A stretch of DNA of 64,000 bases from Odiellus spinosus. Lineage: Eukaryota; Arthropoda; Arachnida; Opiliones; Phalangiidae. The translations under genes were made by a program, and so were the position numbers. The stretch's first letter is position 1. Each line of letters begins with the position of its first letter. The notes beneath the pieces were generated by a model. It did no database searches and was not told the origin of the DNA. It was given only the letters and a program-made list of their open reading frames with translations. The stretch covers positions 31,423,686 through 31,487,685 of the forward strand of contig OY987226.1 of assembly GCA_963920705.1 (NCBI GenBank). The letters run 5' to 3'. Shown here in pieces: positions 31,997-44,044 of this stretch.

Positions 31997-32700
31997 ATGT
32001 AGGACTTGTAACATTAATAATACCTGACATAACCTGGAACCAACAACCAGAAAATCTGGCTCCAGAGAAAATATGGTGCAAATCTTGTTGCAATCCCCAG
32101 AGCGGATTATTACCAAGGAATCCAGAGTAAGGCCTGTCTTGAGTTTTCGGAACTTGAAAATCGAAGCTGTCGCCAACTGGTTTCAATTGGTTAAAATCCC
32201 CCACAACCAAAAATGAGAGTCCCCCGAAAGTATTTTCGGACTCCATGATTTTTTGGCATCTTGAATTCACTCTCATGAGGATTCCCACTTCAGCCATTGA
32301 AATCTTGTCAATTATTATCAAACTCGGGTCCTTCCGGGCAACACTAATTTTGTTCAACATTTCCGATTCCATTCGCGACATGGGACCCCGGTATTGGCTT
32401 TACGGGAAGTGAGAACGGGAACGACCCTCCAATGTGGAAAACCGCTCCCGTGTAAGCACACTTTAGAGCAATTACGCTCGAGTTGTCAGCTCCTGTCTGT
32501 TTATACGGCATTGATCAAGACGCTTTTTCCCACTCCTGCTCCTCCAGTAACAAAAAGTCGTAATGGCTGGCCAACTTATGTTTTGAAATGACCAAGAATG
32601 TACCCAAAAACTTCATTTTGTCTGTTGTTCAAATTCTGAACCATTTGAGCATACTCTTTGTCCTTTACGTATCTAACAATATTTACTATTGTGTAATCTT
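31997..32700 (-). pseudogene. Helitron PIF1-type helicase domain
   Basis: DNA helicase module of a Helitron Rep-helicase, which unwinds DNA in rolling-circle transposition. Walker A reads FVTGGAGVGKSVLI at about 32555-32510. Walker B region reads SLIIIDKISMAEV, with Lys where PIF1 helicases have the catalytic Glu. FGGLSFLVVGDFNQLKPVGD is the classic motif III region. An in-frame stop follows INAV near 32505, and the frame shifts around 32385. The helicase C-terminal half is missing at the hAT MITE. Confidence 0.9.
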
Positions 32701-33400
32701 CGACCGTGAACTCGCGATATTCCAATATCGGTTGGACATTAGTAACGTCAATTTGAGCTCGTTCTCTAGGAATTCCGCTCTTGTGCGCTTAAAGTCCGAT
32801 TGATTTACAAATTCACGCCTCTTCAACGAAATCAACTCCAAATTTGTCTCATAAACTTCCTTGATATTGTTTTCCATTATATCAGTTCTCATTTTGCCAC
32901 GGAAAATACAAAATTTGTTGTCGATAGAAATCTAAATTATCTTTTTTAATACTGTCGATAGAAATCTAAATTATCTTTTTTAATACTGTAATTTCTAAAT
33001 CGAATGATTTTGGCGATCGCTCGTTTTCGTACGAAACCCTTCGAATCTTTCAGAGCAAGCCAAACAGAGGGAACTTCACCTTCTTCCTCATTAAGGTTTA
33101 AAACGGGTGCCCCTCTGCCTCTTTTCTGGCTGAATTCGTACCACGCCGCTAATTCAAATTAGACAAATTGAATCCAACGTACCTGGCCTGAAGTGATAAC
33201 GGTTCAATAACCCATCTGCGAATATGTCCGTGCTATCTTCCGGTAGATCAACCAGCTGTTACTTCGGCCGAAGAATATGGACACGTTTCTCCGGCTGATT
33301 AGTGTTGATATAAACCGTAGCTTGACAAGCTTGGACACCGTGATCTGCAGGCAAAAATAAGCCGCTTCTTGAGCAGAAAACTCCTGCCCACTGAGAAATT
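32701..33400 (-). pseudogene. Helitron region between Rep and helicase
   Basis: The minus strand reads, in order, VYINTNQPEKRVHILRP with LPEDSTDIFADGLLNRYHFRP, then FELAAWYEFSQKR, SVWLALKDSKGF and AKIIRFRNYSI, and then the charged region at 32892-32686. This order is diagnostic of Helitron proteins. A 36-bp exact tandem duplication at 32921-32992 inserts 12 extra in-frame residues. Several stops are present. Confidence 0.85.
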
Positions 33401-34365
33401 TGTTGGCAATTATCGTTAGCCTTTGTTTAATCGTGGAGCCAGCTTTCTTAGCAGATTTTTATGGCCTATAGTAGTATCTAAGAGATTCCTCGTTGTGATT
33501 TTCCAATGTACGCAGTGATGTACATTATGCAAACTTATGCGTTTAGGGCGATTTGAATATCCATATTTGCACACCATAATCTGAGAATGTCTTTGTTATT
33601 AGCTTTCACTCTTCTCGAGCACATCTCTTCAGACGAATGGTCTTTTTCTTCAGTTTCAGACACAGACACAGTCAATGTAAACCTGTTCCGTCATTTTAAG
33701 AGGATTGAAAGTTTTCTCGAATGTTTCCCGAGATCCGCTTCAAGAGTTAGAGCAAAGATTGCTTTCTCTACTCTTTCTGATTCTTTTTCAGTGCAATACA
33801 CGTAGTCGTCGGTCTAGTTTCTCAGTTCCGGATCCTGAAGGTACGTCCTGGGGGCCATGGAACTCCGAAACGGCAAAGTGTCGTTTCACCCTGCTTGACC
33901 TTACACGTTCTCGTGTGTTTGTGAGGCTGAAGCGGAATCAGGCCAGTCAGCTTATCATCTTGGGACTTTTCGCAAGATATTAAATTATCAGCAAAAGCCG
34001 CAACTTCATCGGCGTGCGAATCATCCGCATTGGAGCACCAGAAACCCAAATTAAGCTGTGGATATGTGGGCTTCTTCGATGCTGGAACTATACTCCGTAG
34101 TATAGTCAACCACAGCCCCCTTACGGTGCTGCTTTGCTTCTTAGGGACTTCAACAAAGCTCGAAACCTGTGATCAAAATATCGATCTTCTTGAATTAACT
34201 TTGTATTTAAAAGATATAATTTGTTTTTCCTGATCTGTTATTCGACTTTTACCAGCAGTAACCAGCAAAGCGTTGATCAGCTCGGGCCAACGCGTTTCGG
34301 CCAGGCTTACTGTCAAAAATAATTTAGGAATGGCAGGTTTTCTAGCCATAGCTTAAAGATCTCTG
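33401..34365 (-). pseudogene. Helitron Rep (HUH) region, broken
   Basis: Fragments of the replication-initiator region: AIPKLFLTVSLAETRWPELI (34335-34275; family 'PT.FLT.S..E..WPEL'), then DEVAAFADNLISCEKS, LQPHKHTRTCKVK and CRFGVPWPPGRTFRI (34109-33822), then RLWCANMDIQIAL (about 33600-33560). I could not confidently place the HUH metal-binding pair or catalytic tyrosines. Confidence 0.85.
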
Positions 34366-34615
34366 GATTTACTTTGCCAAAAAGCTGGAGAGTTCCGAAA
34401 ATCCGAAATCCGTCGTCATGATTAATTAATTCTTCTAAACCCCTTTCGACTCTCAATCTCCCATTCTCCCTGCGCTAAAGCTTTGACCATCAGCTGCCGT
34501 AGTCTTACGCAAGCAAATATAAATGGCTTGACTAACTTTCAAGGTTTCAATTTTAAATCACTTAAAAAAAATTTACGTCACTGGTACACCTTCTATCCGA
34601 ACAAAGAGCGGAAAG

Positions 34616-34939
34616 TTATTCCCCGCCAGGCTCATTACTAACGGCCCAAGAACCCTCAATAGGTCCTGCTTCCTCCTCTACCAGAGCCCTATCATTTTCG
34701 TTAACGACGAAATCCACGACCTCTTCTAACACAGAGAATAAAAGTTCTTCGGATAGTGTGACGTTTTTTTTTCTATAAAATGGCGTGCCTACTAATAACC
34801 AGAGGGCAGCTAGAATTTGCTTTGGGCGTACGGTTTCGAATATGAATGGATGATCGTACTGCATGCGACGCATCAATTTAATCTTAATTGTATGAGTGTT
34901 ATCCGGCAGCCTTGGCAAAACTGAACATGATGTGTCCAC
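34616..34939 (-). pseudogene. Helitron N-terminal region
   Basis: Contains PRLPDNTHTIKIKLMRRMQY and HPFIFETVRPKQILAALWLL, which match the N-terminal domain that precedes Rep in Helitron proteins (pattern 'RLP....I.VKLKRR..Y..H..FE.VRP..+..AL..L'). It is collinear with the Rep and helicase pieces to the left. The space 34366-34615 carries weak remnants. Confidence 0.8.
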
Positions 34940-36358
34940 ATTTCAATTAACGTTCACAATCGTGCCCTTAGAACCCTTGGAAATACGGATTAAATTGTTT
35001 GGTATCTATAGAAGCGTTAATTTATGACTAGTTCTCTTTTGCCGTATACGAAACGCTCTATAATCCCATTTTCCTTCAACTCTTTTTCTCCTCACTGGCT
35101 TTACCAACGCTTCTCTCCCTCCTTATTTTTTTAATGTTCTCGGCACTTACAGACTCCGAGGCTTGCGGTTGCTTATATCAAACTCGAGGTATCGAAACGA
35201 TATTTAAAGATTAGATTTCAAATATACGTTGTATTTAAAACAATTACTTTATACACGAGTGCTTTGAAGCACAATAACATAAATGTTATAGAAAAATCAA
35301 CTTGTTGGTACGAAAATCTTTATGAGCAATTATTTAATAGTTTAGTAGGCACCCAAACAAACAGGGACGGATTGGAGGTGAATGTTCAATCTGCGAGTAG
35401 TCTCCGTACTAGTCTGTTCTTCAGAATCTTAACGGTCGCGGGATGGATCAACGAATATTCACAATCCGAAGAGGGCTTGTATGTTATCTCACCTCAATTG
35501 AAAAGATCTCGCCCCGAGCCTGCTTAGGCCCTTTACTACGACTATAGTATGATAAACCGTTATTGGTCCACGTCCCCATGTCTTTTAAGGCCCGCTAAGT
35601 CGCTGGAGCGGTTCTCTTGCATATCTCTGGTTTTAATTGGTTTCTTTCTTCCTCGGAGTGAGAGTGGTGGTGGCAACGCTCGACCTGGTGGAGGGGTTTA
35701 TGTAAATTAAGATTAGCTGCGAGTTAATTGTTATTTGTAAAAACATTTACTGTACTCTATCACTAATGGTGATTAACCATCCTAATAAGGGCCAAATAAA
35801 CAATATAAACAATAATCCAAACAAATAAATAATAATAAAATAATAGAATCGTACAAAGAATGCTAATCATAATAAACATTATAAAACCATGGTGCACTCA
35901 TGTATAATAAATTAAGATTTGAAGGCTGGTACCCATGATAGTAGGCGAATGTTAGATATAAAACTCGCGAATTACAGGGAGAGTTGAAAACGCACGCGAA
36001 ATTATATTTCGCGCACAGGCGTTCAACTTGATGGCGTGCCTCTCGCGTCCATCATAAAATCAAGGAACCATGCCCCTCTTTATAAACGCGATGTCGCGAA
36101 TTAGTATTTTATTTCAATAAGTTTAAATTAAAAATATCTAGAACATTTGGTACCTCCGTACTCGGTTCTTCTTAAAACTAACCTTCGGGCACCAGATAGG
36201 AGAGAAAAATGTAATTGCTACCATGTCGCTTTACACGCGGGACATGGCAACTAAAAGGAATGGCAGAATTTTCTTCTTAAAACTAAATACACTTGGGACC
36301 GTTTTAAAAAAAGAAAGCTCCACGCGCCAGAAAAACTCTTACACCACGCGTGTAAATA
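34940..36358. other. no recognisable gene
   Basis: A short open frame at 35264-35527 has no known motif. An imperfect hairpin lies at about 36210-36250 ('gctaccatgtcgc' against 'gcgggacatggc'). No TE ends are recognised, although the Helitron terminus could be in this stretch. Confidence 0.35.
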
Positions 36359-36720
36359 CTTAGTTTTTCTTCACACGCTTGATCGGTGGGACGATAACTT
36401 TTTCGGGATTTTCCTTCATCTCTCTCGCGATTCGGCTGACCAATCTGTTGATCAGTCTGGACTCCTGGGAATCCTCGTCCTGGGAGACGCTGAGACATCT
36501 TTTATATCAGAATAATTGTAAATCTGAGTATCGAAATAGACCTGGGCCTTGGTCGCTGGTAGTTTGATCGTGTACGTCGAGTTATCACTTTTCTCGTCGA
36601 ATCTAAGAATGATTCCTCCCATCTTGTCGATTGGATATGGCTTTCCAGTCTTCAACTTCAGAGAGATCCGGTAGAGTGTTGATTAATTCCTTTTTTCGTT
36701 TATTCGAGCTGCCGGCCATG
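36359..36720 (-). pseudogene. small basic protein of virus-like copy A, frameshifted
   Basis: The minus strand starts at an ATG near 36720 (MAGSSNKRKKELINTLPDL) and shifts frame near 36655 into KTGKPYPIDKMGGIILRFDE. It shifts again near 36485 into a C-terminus ending VIVPPIKRVKKN. The 'tG.pYPI.+...I..+F' pattern resembles a small protein I have seen beside capsid-like genes of Maverick-type elements. The role is not known to me. Confidence 0.45.
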
Positions 36721-36809
36721 GCGAGAGTTGTGATATTTTTGACTAAAAAATTGGGTTTATATATCACCTGATATAGGTATTTAGACGAAAAAAATTGAGG
36801 TCCACTGGC

Positions 36810-37165
36810 CTGTTCGGATTTTTAAGTTGGCTAGTTGGAAAAGTTTAGTATGTAGGTCACATCTTAAATCCTACCTTCGGGGATTTTTGTGTCTTTTTTT
36901 AGATCTGGTCATAACTTTTTCAAAAAAGCAAGGATCTATTTTATTTTAGCAACGTTCTGACTTTAATGTTAGATAGTTGGAATAGTTAATTTCCGGGTTC
37001 ACGCTTCGGAACAAGTATTATCCAGATTTTTAGATCCGAATAGATCTTTAACAATTTATTAGAAAAAAATTGAAACTGTCAGAAAATGAGGATTTTACTT
37101 CCTTTAAACCGAGTTCGGACTTCTAATGTTAGTTAGCTGGCATAGTTAATTTTCTAGTTCACAGC
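36810..37165. repeat. degenerate direct repeats upstream of copy A gene
   Basis: 'ttagttggctagttggaaaagtt', 'ttagatagttggaatagttaa' and 'ttagttagctggcatagttaa' recur at about 36820, 36967 and 37130 with intervening 'tttttagatc' blocks. The units are 115-165 bp and strongly diverged. Confidence 0.5.
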
Positions 37166-37800
37166 AACCTTAGCTCTAGTTGAAGTTGTGAATAACAATA
37201 ATGCGGAAACTGAATCGGAATATTTAAAACATATAATACGCGTTTTTGTATGCAACGAAATAATAAAAAATCAAATCGTTATAACTATTAGATTACGTAT
37301 TCAAGTAAGTCCTAGTTTCACGATGTTCGAATTTATCGATAGTCGAGATTGCGGGCGATATATATTACAAACCGAATGTTCTTTAGGGATCATTCATAAA
37401 TGCCAAAATTTCAACAAAGCCTCTTATATACTCGGGTATATATGTCATTCTAAAACCGCTGTAGAAGGAGTTATCAACACGGCTTTATAAAGATTCTCTA
37501 CGAATTACGGTCGACGTTAATAATTAAAAAGAACACTTTAAACAAATCCAGAGGATACAACGGGTATTTAATGAACATTGCCAAATTAATGGAGATATTA
37601 CAAGTACTGACCTGGCTCGGAGATACCAATTGTTGTAACTACGCGTCTCAACAAGACGGACAGTTTTTACGCCCTCAAGTGGACGCCTTCAAAAAGCATG
37701 GTTTTATAATCCGAGTGGAAAAGTGTTTTCAAATGATTCTGTATATCAAAAAGAATATGATGAAATTTATAACCGTATATGAAATAAAAACACATATTTT
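37166..37800 (+). pseudogene. 'GYICHS' family protein, copy A
   Basis: Uncharacterised virus-like family with FIDSRDCGRYILQTECSLGI and ILGYICHSKTAVEGVINTAL. It is closely related to the copy at 57513-57965 (the DNA aligns from 37166 and 57420) and more distantly to 53607-54176. A frameshift near 37490 separates the two halves (the second half has LMEILQVLTWLGDTNCCNYA). A poly(A) signal AATAAA lies near 37783. It lacks the KYSKSEIH insertion of the 57.5-kb copy. Confidence 0.6.
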
Positions 37801-37857
37801 TTCCAATCAATTTTTATTGTATCAAATTTATTTCACATACTATTGCAGACTATCGTT

Positions 37858-38320
37858 TAGCCACCATGAATCATGCTGGGCCGTAGCTGATCTCGAGCGT
37901 TGTACTAAATGTTTTTGCTATTACGGTTGGGATCCGTGTTTCCAAGCGCATCTTTTAAACGGAACATGTGGGCATTTGTTGGGGGAAAACCACGACTGTT
38001 TGTCCCCATGTCAACAATGTCTCATTAGACACCCTGAACAGTTTCATTACGTTATGCCTCTTTGTACGTCGCGCGAAAAAAGCCGCTTAATGTTTTTCGA
38101 TACTGAAACTATTTTAGAAAACAATATGTTTACCCCCATTTTATTAATTAGTGAAGCTGAATTGGAAAATGGTAGTTACGAAAAATTGAGTTTTTACGGG
38201 AAAGATTGCGTAGATAAATTTTTAGATTATCTTTTATCCACGGAGGTAATAATTAGTTCTCAGATTGTACGAAAGCGTAAAACTAGAAAAGCCCGTTTTC
38301 AACACTTTACCGTGTTAAGT
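37858..38320 (+). pseudogene. virus-like DNA polymerase B, N-terminal fragment (plus)
   Basis: Zinc-binding cysteines (CTKCFCYYGWDP, CGHLL..NHDCLSPCQQC) are followed by LMFFDTETILENN, the exonuclease I motif (DxE) of protein-primed-type family B polymerases. The fragment ends near 38320, where it meets the opposite-strand fragment head to head. Only the first part of the exonuclease domain is present. Confidence 0.7.
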
Positions 38321-39516
38321 CATTCTGGGTATTACTACTTTTACTCTTTTCGTAGCGTGTTGAACATAATCCTCTTTCGTTTCGAACAAATAGTTCAAAA
38401 ATTGATCAAAACAATCACAGCCGCGAAATGTTTTGTAATCGTAGTCTCCGTCATCTTGTTCCATAGCTGAGACGAGAAGTACCGGGACGTGTTCTTTGTT
38501 CTTAACAATAGTCTCCGAGTCATAGTAACAATATCTAACCTTCTCGTAAATAGTATCCAAAGGCATGACATAACATTTGTTCTTCTCGTGTTTCCTTTTG
38601 CAATTTCGACAAGGTTTGTTACACTCGTGTTTTTCGCCGCGTTCTAAACCGCATTGTTTACAGCTTTAAAAGTTTCGCTTTGTGTAAATTAAAATCAAAC
38701 TATACCTTTTAAGTATCTACTATATTTTCGGCAAATAGCTTCACTAATGCTTCCTCATGAAAGACGTTAGTCTTACATCTATGACATATTAAACGCGGCT
38801 CGCACGTATGACCTCGTTTCTGTTTATCATTTATAAATATTTTTAAACAGAGGAAGCAATACGAACGACCGCCTTTAAGATAGTGCAAGTCTTTAAGGAC
38901 ATGCACGTGCTGGTTCAGAGAGACCAAAAATATTTGTTTCTCACGAAACGGACCAATGAAAATCGGTTCGAAATTTTCTAGTTTATGAACAATAATTTGA
39001 TAATCAGTTAAATAATTCTGAAAAATTTCAACGCTATCCAAATCTAAGGGCGCTGCCTCGTCCATGCTAGGCTCGGTATCACTTATCCCGACAGACTGAA
39101 GAGAAATTCCCCAATCACTTTAATAAAAGGCGAACTTCTAGCTGCTCTAAACCGGTAAATCTAATTACGGAGCTCTTATTCCAGTTTTCGTAGGTAAAAT
39201 TTAAAGAATCTTTAGAATATGAAACAACATCGTGCATGAATGAAACATCCAGTACTTTAATGGATAAAATGTTATATATACAAACAATATTGCCTTTCGT
39301 ATATTGAGAAAATCGTACGAAAATTTAAGTGTTCGTCATGAAGTCATTACTCCGAATATAAGAAAAGTCAATCCCCTGAGGGGTTAAATCATGGTCTAAT
39401 AGATACCATCCATCACCGACATTTAAATGGGGTGTATGTTGAAAGTTATATTTACTCTTTAATTCATTAAAACTCTCGTTTAATTGCCTTCTAAGACTTT
39501 TCAGAATATAAAACAC
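38315..39516 (-). pseudogene. virus-like DNA polymerase B, N-terminal fragment (minus)
   Basis: Read leftward: NVGDGWYLLDHDLTPQG (39516-39325), then IFLVSLNQHVHVLKDLHYLK, CFLCLKIF, HTCEPRLICHRCKTN (39065-38709), CKQCGLERGEKHECNKPCRN, and finally VRYCYYDSETIVKN with exonuclease I acidic residues. It is a paralogue of the plus-strand fragment at 37858-38320 and converges on it near 38320. A break near 38700 and an unexplained gap at 39070-39320 are present. The catalytic palm is absent. Confidence 0.7.
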
Positions 39517-39519
39517 GAC

Positions 39520-40795
39520 ATCGGCATTAGTGATATATTATCCATCGATAAATGTTGGTAATCTTTTGAGCCCTTTTAATAATTTTTAAATCCAAGTTAA
39601 TCGATTGGATTAGGCGATAAGTGCCTGAAACCGAAGTCTAAAATCCACGGGTGTGTTATGATAAATATAATATATAATCGAACAAAGAACTGGTCGAATT
39701 TCGGGAAAGGTTACGGGCTATAAGTCAAGAAGCTATTCAATATCGGGCGAGTTGGATTCTCAGAGGAAGCTAATACGAAAAGATTGACTCCTAACGACTC
39801 AAGTTCGCCGGATCAAGAAGGATCAGACCTTCTTGGCCGGATTTATAATCGAAGGATACATTTTCTTACCCGTTAACTAACGAAGCCACGTCAACGTCCA
39901 ACAAAGAGGTGTAACAAACGAACACTTTCTTAAATTATAGTTTCGTTCTTCGGTGGGGTAATGAAATTTATTCCTCCATAAATACATAGAAATAAAAATT
40001 GCTGATACATATAACCTGTTTCTGGGGGAAATGTACCCTTTTTTATAGGTAATTTTACATTATCATCTATTGTGATCTACGCTGGGGTAACGAAATAAAA
40101 AAAGTTTGGTTTGTTCAAAAATTGGACAATAAACAGAAATAAAATGTTCGCAAACTTGTTTTAATTTATCTTTCTGTATATTTTTTGGACAAGATTAGGG
40201 AAAAAAATGTATGTTTACAGAATTTTATCAAATTGTTAAATCAAAGGCAATTAAGTTAAATGAGAAGTGGTATATAATTTAATAAATATGTGAGATTAAC
40301 TGATTAAATACAAAAACGGTTTCTTAAAAGACTCTTGAACTGCGAGTTACTAAACGTTGGTGTTAAAAACTTATAAACCATGGTGGTTACTATCCAATTT
40401 TTGCATTAAATCATTTATTTTTGAGTTTTTAATGTATAATATATTATTACCATTCATATTTACATAATATTCAGTCATATTTACATTCACGATTCTTTTT
40501 TAGTTTAATCACAATTCTTTTTTAATTTTATCACGATTATGTTTTTAGTGTTTTTAGTTAATTCACGATGTTTTTATTTTAATCACGATTATATTTTTAG
40601 TGTTTTTAGGTTAATCACGATTATGTTTTTAGATTAATCAGGTTTTTTTTTTGTTTAAATGTGTAATTTTAGCGTCATTATGGAGCCGAGTAAAAGGTGG
40701 CTGGTAATATATATTATATACATATTATATTATATTATATATATATATATATAATTGCCTCGTGTCCCTCCCAAATCTATACCACCCTAAGAAGG
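39520..40795. other. AT-rich gap with short repeats and (TA)n
   Basis: No gene. 'ttaatcacgattatgttttta' recurs four to five times at about 40490-40645, and a (TA)n tract lies at 40710-40755. I see nothing else I can name. Confidence 0.5.
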
Positions 40796-40965
40796 TTAAT
40801 TAAAATTCATTTTCCGATATTCCCTGTATAGGAGAATGTCAGAAACATGTTTAAGTGTTATGGAGCTTCTTCTGGCTCTCATAATGAAGCCAGCAATCGA
40901 AAATAATCTTTCGACATCGGCTGACGTCGCTGGTACCGCCAAGTATCTCCTGGCTAAAACGCTAA

Positions 40966-41143
40966 AGGCCCGTTTACAAAAGAGCGGAAAGCTGAAGCGT
41001 AAGCCGATGCATGGAGCAATAACAACAGGAGGCATAGGTTCATACATCGTTTAAAAATGAGATTTTGGAAACTATGCCTCCTCTTGTTATTGCTCCATGC
41101 ATCGGCTTACGCTTCAGCTTTCCGCTCTTTTGTAAACGGGCCT
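40966..41143. mobile_element. PIF/Harbinger-type MITE, near-perfect palindrome
   Basis: Starts AGGCCCGTTTACAAAAGAGC and ends with its reverse complement. The arms are about 70 bp with a short loop, and TAA duplications lie at 40963-40965 and 41144-41146. It splits the hAT transposase between FPTL and VLARRYLAV. Confidence 0.85.
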
Positions 41144-41532
41144 TAAGAGTAGGGAACTCTTTCTCTCTGGACAGACAATAGTGCAAGGCCACATCTGGCT
41201 GGGTCGATCTGGCCTCATTGAGATAAAACTCCACCTCCTTCATGGGCGTCCTTGGGGTTGCCGATGCCAAGGGTAAAGCCAAGGAGCTAAATGGATTGTA
41301 TTCCTCCTCGGTTGGTACTGGCGGCCTAACAGTTCCAATTCTCCCACTTTTTCTTTTAAAATTGCTGTTTGGAGCACAATTTCCGCCCTGGTCTTGGTTG
41401 GGCGTTTAAAACATGGGTGGGTTGCAATACACGGTGGGTGGGTGTAGCTGCCTAGAAATAAAAACATGTTTTAAACTACTTCTAACACAGTTTTAATAAA
41501 AAAGTCGGTATGATATCCATTTTGGATGGAGC

Positions 41533-41872
41533 CAGAAGCCGATGAAACCCTCCTTTGAAGTCTATTACTACCGGGTCTTGTCTACCCCACTCTGTATGGG
41601 TTATTCTCAAAAGGCGCGATCCGTACGCCTCCTAACGGTAGATGTTTTCGGAGCGGGAGCTCGTCGAGCGAATATCTCTAGCAGCCTTGGAGTTCGTCCA
41701 AGAAACGTCGTCGTTTGTGGAGAGAGAGAGAGAATTTCCAATTTTCCGTAGACAGGGGGGAAGAAGTAGGACCCCTTCTAACTCGTAAAATTGGGAATTT
41801 TACCCATACAGAGAGGAGCGCTATATGGAACATTGGAGTAGTAGACTTCAAAGGAGGGTTTCATCGGCTTCT
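41533..41872. mobile_element. 340-bp MITE with 8-bp TSD
   Basis: The arms start CAGAAGCCGATGAAACCC and end GGGTTTCATCGGCTTCT. They are flanked by GATGGAGC at 41525-41532 and 41873-41880. The 8-bp TSD suggests hAT. It sits in a non-coding gap between pieces of the hAT relic. A small (AAT/AAG)n microsatellite follows at 41955-42010. Confidence 0.82.
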
Positions 41873-42772
41873 GATGGAGCTCATTGAGAAGTTCAAAACG
41901 AGACCGACAAAGTATGGGTGCCCAATTTATTGAAGCTATCATGAGTTAGTCTAATATTAAGAATAATAATAAGAATAAGAATAATAAGAATAAGAATAAT
42001 AATAAATATAGGTATATCTTAAAATATCTACTTGGAAAATGGTCTACTTACTGTCAAACAGCAGACATTTTTGATTGGGGTCTAAAATAGACGCCAAAAT
42101 GTACGTATCGTCATCGAGAACTTCTTTGAACCTCTGTTCCATATTATCCAGAAGTAATTGTTTCAAATAAACAAATTTTTCTACTTCCACTTCGAATGTC
42201 TCCTTGAAAACCGTTAAGAGCCCCCTAACACCTTGGGGGCCATTAATCCAGATTTTTGGAAATAATCGGTGGCCTTCTTTAAAGGCCTTAGTAACGCCAC
42301 CAGCTCCTTGGCTTCTTCGACATCTTCATCAGTTGGGAGATTGAAAGTAATTTTAACTTTGTATTTTTTAGCTTTAGAAAAAGCTTGAAGCATAGCTTCT
42401 AACATGTTTTCTGTAATAAAATATTGCTAGTATTAAATAACCGACAGCATGGACGACTAATTATTGATGTGGCGCGACCCAACCAGGAGTTTATAAGAAA
42501 ACCCAATTGTGCGGGAATTAACAACAATGTTTCGCCGCAGTGTTTGTGTCTTAGATAGTGAGCCGCGTAATCTTGATGTTATCGACTTTTAACGTTGGTA
42601 ATATGAACTCTTTCATATACTCCTTCCCCCAAGAGTGTAACTTCTTGGCACAACGTAAAGGGAGAATGCAGCTTAACATGTGATTTTTTTTATCAATTCC
42701 TTATTGATTAAATATGCCTAGTCCACTAATGAAAAAATGTACGAGCAAATATTTAACTAGAAATAAATTTAA

Positions 42773-42933
42773 AACTTACCCGGAAATTAGTCTTAGCGGG
42801 ATTCATGAAGATTTCCTCGCGTTATAAGGTATAGCGATCAATCGAATGCAATTGTAAGTCTCGTCGCTAGATCTTACACGGAGGCAATTCAGGATATCCA
42901 TGAATCCCGCTAAGCCTAATTTCTGAGTAAGTT
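42773..42933. mobile_element. ~160-bp MITE, 35-bp TIRs
   Basis: 'aacttacccggaaattag' and 'cttagcgggattcatg' at the left match the inverted right end with three or four mismatches. One diverged half-copy is at 10676-10710. TSDs are not clear. It lies in a non-coding gap of the hAT relic. Confidence 0.7.
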
Positions 42934-44044
42934 AAATCTATTTCCATTTTAATATTTGATTTGGAAACTTTTTATTTGTGGATTAGGCCTATCTAAACGA
43001 TAGGGAATTGATAAAAAATACATTCTACCTTTAAGGATCGTTACTATTATATCATAATTTTTATGCATATTCTGTAAAAAAAAAAAAAAATCTAAAATTT
43101 GTCATATTTTAATATTAATAGCTTCATGCTTCCTTCAAATGCCTAGTGTGAACGTAGCTTAAATATTAAATATATTACCTCAACAAATCGCTCCAGGGAG
43201 ACAAAAGAGCGAACTCCATCTAATACCTCCGGCTTGCTTCAAGTTTCGCCCGCCGGTTCTTGTTTTCAATTCCTCAGCCATTTCGAAGACCTTCTAAAAA
43301 AATTTGTCTACTTTTGAAGGTTTTCAAGAAGTGGTTTGGCTAAGGCTTCTTCCTTTATGGCGTCGTTGATAGCGAGTTATAGCGTGTGAGGTATGCAAAA
43401 TTTTCGTTCCCAGTTTATCAAGGGCACTCGCTCCTACTCATCCTCATCCTCACCATCTTCTTCCGGTTTATCTTCTGGCGCCTTATTCTCGCCAGTCCCA
43501 TGCTGATTATATTGAAAATTTGCATCATTTAAATGTAATTGTAGTAGATTCAGTTATATAGTCAAAGACCTAAGTAGATTCCTAGGCCTTCAATGCTATC
43601 ACTCTGTAGAAACTTACCATTATCAAGTTCAAAATCCGACTCACTGTCGGTAGTCTCTCCAGATAGTCCAGACTCGGCTTCATCAGCCCATGGCTCCTCG
43701 AAAACCTGCGCCATGTTAAGGGCTTTAGTGATATTTGAAGCGTTGTCGGCGCATTCGCAGGATATCTGAAAAAACCTTTGTTATTATACAACTCAGCTTT
43801 AGCCTGATATAGATAATGGTTCTGCTTAATGATGACGCTTGGTTAATAATAGGAAAGTATTATATATAACGTTTTGTCTTATCTGGAATGGTTTCAATCC
43901 AACTTCCACCAAATCCGCTCTGATCTTTTCCAGGATTGCTTCACCGGAGTGTCTTCCGGAAAAGTGGGAAAACCCTATCAGGAGGTTTTGGAAATCCCAA
44001 TTGTTGTCAATAAATTATTTTTTTCCTGACTGGAATTCTCAATT

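Noticed and set aside
40796-41282. Open frames reading KARLQKSGKLKRKPMHGA on both strands
   Set aside because: Both come from the palindromic Harbinger-type MITE arms and are not conserved protein.
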